64,000 bases of DNA from Rhabdothermincola salaria (GTDB lineage: Bacteria; Actinomycetota; Acidimicrobiia; Acidimicrobiales; Acidimicrobilacustridaceae): positions 62,001 to 126,000 of the forward strand of contig NZ_JAJQXW010000002.1 in the NCBI RefSeq assembly GCF_021246445.1, written 5' to 3'. Shown piece after piece: positions 59,047 through 64,000 of this stretch (its first letter is position 1; every line of letters begins with the position of its first letter). Below the pieces are notes generated by a model that was given only the letters and a program-made list of their open reading frames with translations, did no database searches and was not told the DNA's origin. Both the position numbers and the translations under genes were made by a program.

Positions 59047-60044
59047 GCACCGACCCCGCCCCCGGCACCATCCCCGACCACATCCCGGCCGCCACCGGCG
59101 AGGTGACCGCCGCCGACGACGACTTCCACCCGCCGACCACCGACGACCCGTTCTGGACCGAGACCTGCTGGTTCACCTTCACGGTCCCCGAACGCCGGCT
59201 GTCGGGTCAGCTCTACCCGTTCTTCCGACGCAACCAGGGCGTGATGTCCGCCGGTGTGTACGTCTGGGACGAGACCGGCCACGAGCTGTGGAACTGCCGC
59301 TACGCCAAGAACTTCTGGCACCTGCCCATCCCCGACGCCCCGCTCACCGACATCGAGATGCCCAACGGCATGCACTACCGCACCGTCGAGCCGCTGCAGC
59401 GCTACGAGCTGAACTTCGACGATCCCGACGCCGACGACCTGCACATCGCCCTGACCTTCGACGCGGTGGCCCGGCCCAACCTCCTGGGCAGCTCCCACCT
59501 CGACCAGCCCGGGCGCTACACCGGCACCATGACCCTCGACGGGGACACCTTCGCCGTCGACAGCTACGGGTTCCGGGACCGCTCGTGGGGGCCGCGCTCG
59601 CAGTTCGGCGACAGCCTGCACGGCGCCACCAACGGCGGGTACTCCTACGCCACCGCCTCCCCGACCGACGGCTTCCACGCCATCACCATGAACTACAGCG
59701 GCGATCCCTCGTCGGCCGATGGGTGCATCGGCATCCACGGCTACGTCATCCGCGACGGCGAGTGGGCCAGGCTCACGGGGGCGCGGCGCGAGGTGGTCGA
59801 GCGCGACACCGACACGGGCTTCCCGCGTCGCGTCCACCTCGACATCACCGACGAGCTCGGCCGGGAGCTGCACGCCGAAGGTCGCTGCCTCAACCAACTG
59901 GCGTTCCCCATCAACCCCAACCTGTTCACGGTGAACTGCCTCACGGAGTGGACCTTCGACGGGCTCACCGCCCACGGCGAGGACCACGACAACTGGTCGG
60001 CGGCCTCCATCCGTCGCTTCAACCGGTCCCGTCGCTCGACCTGA
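59043..60044 (+). CDS. DUF7064/DUF7065-like protein (lipocalin-type double barrel)
   Basis: A 333-residue protein of all-beta character. SYGFRDRSWGPRSQ near residue 180 and the aromatic-rich repeats recall the DUF7064/7065 group, related in fold to AttH/CrtC hydroxycarotenoid-type proteins. Function is unknown; such genes often stand next to APH-family kinases and acyl-CoA enzymes, as here (ATGA overlap with the APH gene), and may bind or modify a lipophilic substrate. Confidence 0.7.
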   Translation: MSTDPAPGTIPDHIPAATGEVTAADDDFHPPTTDDPFWTETCWFTFTVPERRLSGQLYPFFRRNQGVMSAGVYVWDETGHELWNCRYAKNFWHLPIPDAPLTDIEMPNGMHYRTVEPLQRYELNFDDPDADDLHIALTFDAVARPNLLGSSHLDQPGRYTGTMTLDGDTFAVDSYGFRDRSWGPRSQFGDSLHGATNGGYSYATASPTDGFHAITMNYSGDPSSADGCIGIHGYVIRDGEWARLTGARREVVERDTDTGFPRRVHLDITDELGRELHAEGRCLNQLAFPINPNLFTVNCLTEWTFDGLTAHGEDHDNWSAASIRRFNRSRRST

Positions 60045-60147
60045 GGTCACCGCTCCGAGGTCGAGCGGTCCGAGGCCGGCCCCGCCGGGCGCGCCGCCTC
60101 GTCACGGCCGGCCACAAAACAGGACGGGTTCTGTCCCACGGGCACGG

Positions 60148-60153
60148 TAGGTT
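60148..60153 (+). promoter_or_regulatory. Candidate -10 element (TAGGTT) of the ABC exporter operon
   Basis: TAGGTT lies 132 nt before the ATP-binding gene in the 240-nt gap 60045-60284. A quasi-palindrome ACAGGACGGGTTCTGT (60118-60133) just upstream may be an operator. Otherwise the gap shows nothing. Confidence 0.35.
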
Positions 60154-60284
60154 GCGACGCCCAGCCGGATCCCTCGCCGACGTCGCTCCCATGGCCCGAT
60201 GTCGCGTGGGCACGAGACCGCGCCGAGCTGGCACCCCCCGCCCGGACCGATGAGTTCGGACCTCTGGACCAGTCGGAGTCGAAC

Positions 60285-61274
60285 ATGAACCAATCCCCCT
60301 ACGCCGTGGAGGCCGTCGGCCTCACCAAGCGCTTCGGTGACACCGAGGCCCTGCGAGGCGTCGACCTCGCGGTCGAACCCGGCACCGTGCTGGGGCTGCT
60401 CGGGCCCAACGGCGCCGGCAAGACCACCACCGTGCGCATCCTCACCACGCTGCTCCGTCCGGATTCCGGGCGCGCCGTCATCGACGGCATCGACGTGGTG
60501 GCCGAACCACGGCGGGTGCGCGCCCGCATCGGCCTCACCGGCCAGTACGCCGCGGTCGACGAACGCCTCACCGGCGCCGAGAACCTCGAGCACGTCGGCC
60601 GCCTCTACCACCTGTCGGTGCCCGAAGCCCGCCGCCGCGGCACCGACCTGCTCGAGCGCTTCGACCTCGCCGACGCGGCCGGCCGCCAGGTCAAGGGCTA
60701 CTCGGGCGGCATGCGCCGACGCCTCGACATCGCCATGAGCCTCATCTCGCGACCGGCCGTGCTCTTCCTCGACGAGCCCACCACGGGCCTCGACCCCCGC
60801 AGCCGCCTCGGCATGTGGGAGGTCATCGACGAGCTGGTGGCCGAGGGCACCACCACGTTGCTCACCACCCAGTACCTCGACGAGGCCGAGCGCCTGGCCA
60901 AGGACATCGTGGTCATCGACCACGGCACCGTGATCGCCCAGGGCACCTCCACCGAGCTCAAGTCGCAGTTCGGCGGCGAACGGCTCGAGGTCACGCTGGC
61001 CGACTCGGGCGACGTGGCCCGCACCGCCGAGCTCCTCCAGCACCGCTCGGTCGGCGCCGAGACCATCGACCCGGAGTCGCGCACCGTGGCCATCGGCGTC
61101 ACCGACACCCACGGCATCGTCCCCCAGGTCGTCCGCCTCCTCGACGACCAGGGCATCGAGGTCCTCGACGTGGTGCTGCGCCACCCGACCCTCGACGACG
61201 TCTTCCTCCAGCTCACCGGCCGCCCGGCCGACGAGCCCGCCGACGACCCCACCCCTGCGGGAGCCACCCGATGA
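60285..61274 (+). CDS. ABC transporter ATP-binding protein, DrrA type
   Basis: A 329-residue ATPase with Walker A GPNGAGKTTT near residue 40, signature YSGGMRRR near 140 and Walker B LFLDEPTTGLDP near 160. The C-terminal extension is that of daunorubicin-resistance DrrA proteins. With the permease that overlaps its stop (ATGA at 61271) it forms a lipid or drug exporter. GGAG precedes the ATG. Confidence 0.94.
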   Translation: MNQSPYAVEAVGLTKRFGDTEALRGVDLAVEPGTVLGLLGPNGAGKTTTVRILTTLLRPDSGRAVIDGIDVVAEPRRVRARIGLTGQYAAVDERLTGAENLEHVGRLYHLSVPEARRRGTDLLERFDLADAAGRQVKGYSGGMRRRLDIAMSLISRPAVLFLDEPTTGLDPRSRLGMWEVIDELVAEGTTTLLTTQYLDEAERLAKDIVVIDHGTVIAQGTSTELKSQFGGERLEVTLADSGDVARTAELLQHRSVGAETIDPESRTVAIGVTDTHGIVPQVVRLLDDQGIEVLDVVLRHPTLDDVFLQLTGRPADEPADDPTPAGATR

Positions 61275-62125
61275 CCACCGACCTCACCCTCGACTCCGGC
61301 ACGGCGTCGCCGACGGCGGAGTCCGGCGATCTCACCCACGAGGTCCCCACCGGCCTCGTCTGGGCCTGGCGCGACAGCTGGACCGAGGCCATGCGCCACC
61401 TGCGCATCGTGCCTCGCAACCCGGACCTGCTGATCTTCGCCACCATCCAGCCGATCATGTTCGTGCTGCTGTTCAACTACGTGTTCGGCGGCGCCATCGG
61501 GGCCATCCCCGGCTACGACGACTACACGCAGTACCTGCTGCCCGGCGTGTTCGCCCAGACGGTGCTGTTCGGTTCGGCCTTCACCGGCATCGGCGTGGCC
61601 GAGGACATGACCAAGGGCATCATCGACCGCCTCCGGTCGCTGCCCATGTTCCAACCGGCGGTCCTGATCGGGCGCACGGTCTCCGACATCGTGCGCAACC
61701 TGTTCACCTTCGTGGTCATGCTCGTCGTCGGGTTGCTCATCGGGTTCCGCTTCGAGGGCGGGCTGGTCAACGCCCTGGGGGCCACGGTCCTGCTCCTCGG
61801 CTTCAGCTACGCCTTCTCGTGGGTCCAGGCCCTCATCGGCCTGTCGGTGAAGTCGGTCGAGGCGGCCAACTCCGCCGGGTTCATCTGGATGTTCCCCCTC
61901 ACGTTCATCTCGTCGGCGTTCGTGAGCACCGAGACGATGCCGGACTGGTTGGGCACCATCGCCGACTGGAACCCCTTCACCCAGCTCACCAACGCCGCCC
62001 GCGCCCTGTACAACGGCAACGATCCCGGCTCGGCGCTGTGGATCTCGATCGCGTGGGCCATCGGGATCACGGTGGTCTTCGCCACCCTGGCGTCGCGCAA
62101 GTACAGCCGCTCCGCCTCACGCTGA
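61271..62125 (+). CDS. ABC-2 type permease, DrrB type
   Basis: A 284-residue membrane protein with six helices (for example LLIFATIQPIMFVLLFNYVF near residue 58 and FIWMFPLTFISSAFVS near 205). It has the ABC-2 permease layout and partners the ATPase upstream. The substrate, perhaps a polyketide, glycolipid or drug, cannot be told. Confidence 0.92.
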   Translation: MTTDLTLDSGTASPTAESGDLTHEVPTGLVWAWRDSWTEAMRHLRIVPRNPDLLIFATIQPIMFVLLFNYVFGGAIGAIPGYDDYTQYLLPGVFAQTVLFGSAFTGIGVAEDMTKGIIDRLRSLPMFQPAVLIGRTVSDIVRNLFTFVVMLVVGLLIGFRFEGGLVNALGATVLLLGFSYAFSWVQALIGLSVKSVEAANSAGFIWMFPLTFISSAFVSTETMPDWLGTIADWNPFTQLTNAARALYNGNDPGSALWISIAWAIGITVVFATLASRKYSRSASR

Positions 62126-62529
62126 CACCGGCGTCACCGGTCCGGCCGACGCCGTCGTCCACGCGGTCCCGCCACGGCCCCCCGGCCTCGCCGGGGGGCC
62201 ATGGCGCGCCCGATGGCGCCCGAGAACCCCAGGCGCCGTTACACTGCACAGCGTCGGTCCGGCTCACCGTTGCGCGCCAGGGGTGCACCGGACCCGCCGA
62301 GCGCCGCCGAGCCCTGTGCTCCACGGTGGCTCGACCAGCCCCTCCGGGCCGGTCGAACTCCCCCGCCCCGATTCGGGCGAGACGGGAGGCCGGGCGACCA
62401 CATCCGATGCACGGCCGTTCACGTCGACGAGCGGCCCCCGGCCGGGGAGACCCTCCCGGCACCGGCCGGTCCACGCGCTGCCGGGGCGCGACGACGGGTC
62501 ACCGACCCGAACAGAACGGAACGACACGA
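62126..62529. other. 404-nt intergenic region before the helicase gene
   Basis: Contains the strong hairpin at 62176-62200 and a possible -10 TACACT at 62240-62245. The remaining stretch to the helicase start has open frames in several phases because of high G+C, but none resembles a protein family. Confidence 0.5.
62176..62200 (+). terminator. Perfect 10-bp G+C hairpin after the ABC permease
   Basis: GGCCCCCCGG-CCTCG-CCGGGGGGCC, 51 nt after the permease stop. No T-run follows. Likely transcription end of the drrAB-like operon. Confidence 0.65.
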
Positions 62530-64000
62530 GTGGACCACGCTGCGAGCACGGCCGTCATGGGCGACGAGGACACGACCTCGTCGACGACCGCCGACGAGCA
62601 CCGATCCGACCTCACCCACCCCGAAGACCCGGACGCACCGCCGGCCGGACCGCCGGCCCCCCGGCCCCTCCGCGAGGTGTTGGCCGACGGGGACCTGGCG
62701 CGTGACCCCGCGTTCGTCGCCCTCGTCGAGGCCCACGCATGGGGTGAGGCCGACGAGGCCGGCACCGCCGAGCTCGAGGCCCGCCCCCAGGCCTGGCAGC
62801 GCACCCTCCTCGACCTGCTCCACGAGACCGACGACTCCCTCGTGGGCCTGCGTCGGGGCCGTGGCCCCGAGGTCGCCCAGGCCGTCGCCGACCTCGAGGG
62901 CGAGCAACAGCGCCTCGAACGTGTCCTGCACCGGCTCCTCGGCATCGCCGAACCCGAGTCCGTGTCCGCCGCGCCCGAGTCTCTCGTGGGCCCGGTCGTG
63001 CTCCAGCTCACGTGGGCCGATCGCAAGCTCGTCGCCTGGGCCGGCGGACCCGGCCAGGACCCGGTCGATCGCGCCGGTCTCGACGACGCCCTGGCGGCCA
63101 CGGCCGCGCCACCGGTGTGGGGCGACCGGGCCCCGCTGCAGCTCCCCGACGGCTCCGGCCGCTCGGCATCGGTCGAGTCGCAGGTCGGCGCCGTGCTGGG
63201 GTGGCTGCTGGCCGACTGCACCGACACCGACGTCCCCGGCCTCGGCCCCAGCGCCCGCTGGCTCGGCCACGTCGCCGCCTGGGCCGTCGAGCTCGTGGCC
63301 CACGGCGCCATGGTCCCCCACGTGCGCCGCCTGCACCGCAAGAGCCGCCAGAAGCCCTCCTACGTCGTCACCTGGACCCCGTCGCTCGTCGACGCCGAGC
63401 GCCTGCGGCGCACCGCCGAGGCCATGCCCGGTGCCGTCAGCGTGCTCAGCCCCGGGGTCGACGCCGCCACCGTCACCCGGGCCGTGCTGGCCGAGGTCGT
63501 CGACGTCGTGTGCCACGACGCCGCCAAGCGGGTCGAGGTGCCCGCCGTCCCGCCCGACATCCGCAATCCCGGCGAGCTGGCCGAGACCGTCATCGGCCAC
63601 CTCGACGGCTCTTCCTTCGAAGCCCCCGCCGGCCTGGTCGGCGACCTGACCAACGCCCTCGACCGGTGGTCGTCACCGGTCACCTCCAAGGCCTACCGCC
63701 CCCTCGTGCTCAAGCTCGAGGCCCCCGACTCCGGCAACGCCTGGGACCTGGCGGTGTTCGCCCAGGGCTCGAACCAGCGCCTCACCCCCGTCGAGGTGGC
63801 CCTGGTCAACGCCGGCAACCAACGGCGCGAGATGGAGGCCAACCTGGTGCGCCTCGAGCGCCTCTTCGACCCGCTCACCCGCCCCGGCGGCCTGCGGCGG
63901 GGCGAGGTCGTGCTCAGCCAGGAAGAGGCCTGGGACCTCATGACCGTGACCGGTCCGATCCTGCGCGACGCCGGCTTCGACGTGCGCGTGCCGGCCCTCT
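62530..64000 (+). CDS. SNF2-family helicase, N-terminal part (cut by window edge)
   Basis: 490 residues are visible and the frame is open to the window end. The first 70 residues are acidic and Thr/Pro-rich. Later segments (LVLKLEAPDSGNAWDLAVFAQ near 390; LSQEEAWDLMTVTGPILRDAGFDVRVP near 465) match the SNF2-helicase-associated domain (DUF3670) that precedes the DEAD/SNF2 motor in bacterial HepA/RapA-like helicases; the ATPase motifs would lie beyond 64000. GTG 62530 is the best start; ATG 62557 is an alternative. Confidence 0.75.
   Translation, partial: MDHAASTAVMGDEDTTSSTTADEHRSDLTHPEDPDAPPAGPPAPRPLREVLADGDLARDPAFVALVEAHAWGEADEAGTAELEARPQAWQRTLLDLLHETDDSLVGLRRGRGPEVAQAVADLEGEQQRLERVLHRLLGIAEPESVSAAPESLVGPVVLQLTWADRKLVAWAGGPGQDPVDRAGLDDALAATAAPPVWGDRAPLQLPDGSGRSASVESQVGAVLGWLLADCTDTDVPGLGPSARWLGHVAAWAVELVAHGAMVPHVRRLHRKSRQKPSYVVTWTPSLVDAERLRRTAEAMPGAVSVLSPGVDAATVTRAVLAEVVDVVCHDAAKRVEVPAVPPDIRNPGELAETVIGHLDGSSFEAPAGLVGDLTNALDRWSSPVTSKAYRPLVLKLEAPDSGNAWDLAVFAQGSNQRLTPVEVALVNAGNQRREMEANLVRLERLFDPLTRPGGLRRGEVVLSQEEAWDLMTVTGPILRDAGFDVRVPAL

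Overview
The window is about 72-73% G+C with dense, mostly co-directional gene blocks and frequent ATGA or GTGA stop/start overlaps. The block fhaA-fhaB-pstP-rodA-pbpA-pknB, with trpG, crgA and a tRNA-Leu beside it, is the arrangement known from actinobacteria such as Mycobacterium. The many paralogous PF04909 amidohydrolases, the Ltp/DUF35 pair, acyl-CoA synthetases and a mycothiol-type DinB protein also fit an actinobacterium, probably of class Acidimicrobiia. The class is an inference; no rRNA or other taxonomic marker is in the window.

Bases 1-18,800 look like a catabolic region for a steroid-, terpenoid- or aromatic-like carbon skeleton handled as CoA thioesters. It holds a leaderless-type (no signal peptide) periplasmic-binding-fold protein, four amidohydrolase-2 paralogues, two AMP-dependent acyl-CoA synthetases (one close to FadD3), a KshA-like Rieske oxygenase, two crotonases, two SDRs, a class II aldolase, an Ltp-type thiolase/aldolase with its DUF35 partner, an alpha/beta hydrolase and a MarR regulator. 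A MerE-like small membrane protein with a CsoR-type operator sits in the middle.

Bases 18,830-37,470 hold mixed functions: a three-PAS GGDEF protein, a cyclopropane-fatty-acid synthase homologue, a mycothiol-dependent isomerase-family protein, PGPGW protein plus HtpX, a P2A-type cation ATPase, a GH15 glucoamylase/trehalase divergent from zwf and a histidine phosphatase, a PIG-L deacetylase, and a lipid block (long-chain acyl-CoA ligase, thiolase divergent around a 20-bp palindrome, and a FadH/OYE-type reductase).

Bases 37,500-46,420 are the cell-division and cell-wall kinase cluster: a zinc-ribbon membrane protein, crgA, trpG/pabA, and the operon fhaA-fhaB-pstP-rodA-pbpA-pknB, then tRNA-Leu(CAG). 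There is only one PknB-type kinase; pknA is missing between pbpA and pknB.

Bases 46,424-47,880 look like a small disturbed patch: an SDR with rare codons, a possible gene remnant and near-identical 24-nt repeats on both sides. From 47,880 onward come a nitrilase-family hydrolase, a DapB-like dehydrogenase, an MFS transporter fused to a degenerate alpha/beta-hydrolase domain, a very large AAA-TPR-SARP regulator, a GH65 phosphorylase/hydrolase, an APH-family kinase with a DUF7064/7065-type partner, a DrrAB-type ABC exporter, and the start of an SNF2-family helicase cut by the window edge.

No CRISPR array, insertion sequence, phage or rRNA gene was seen.
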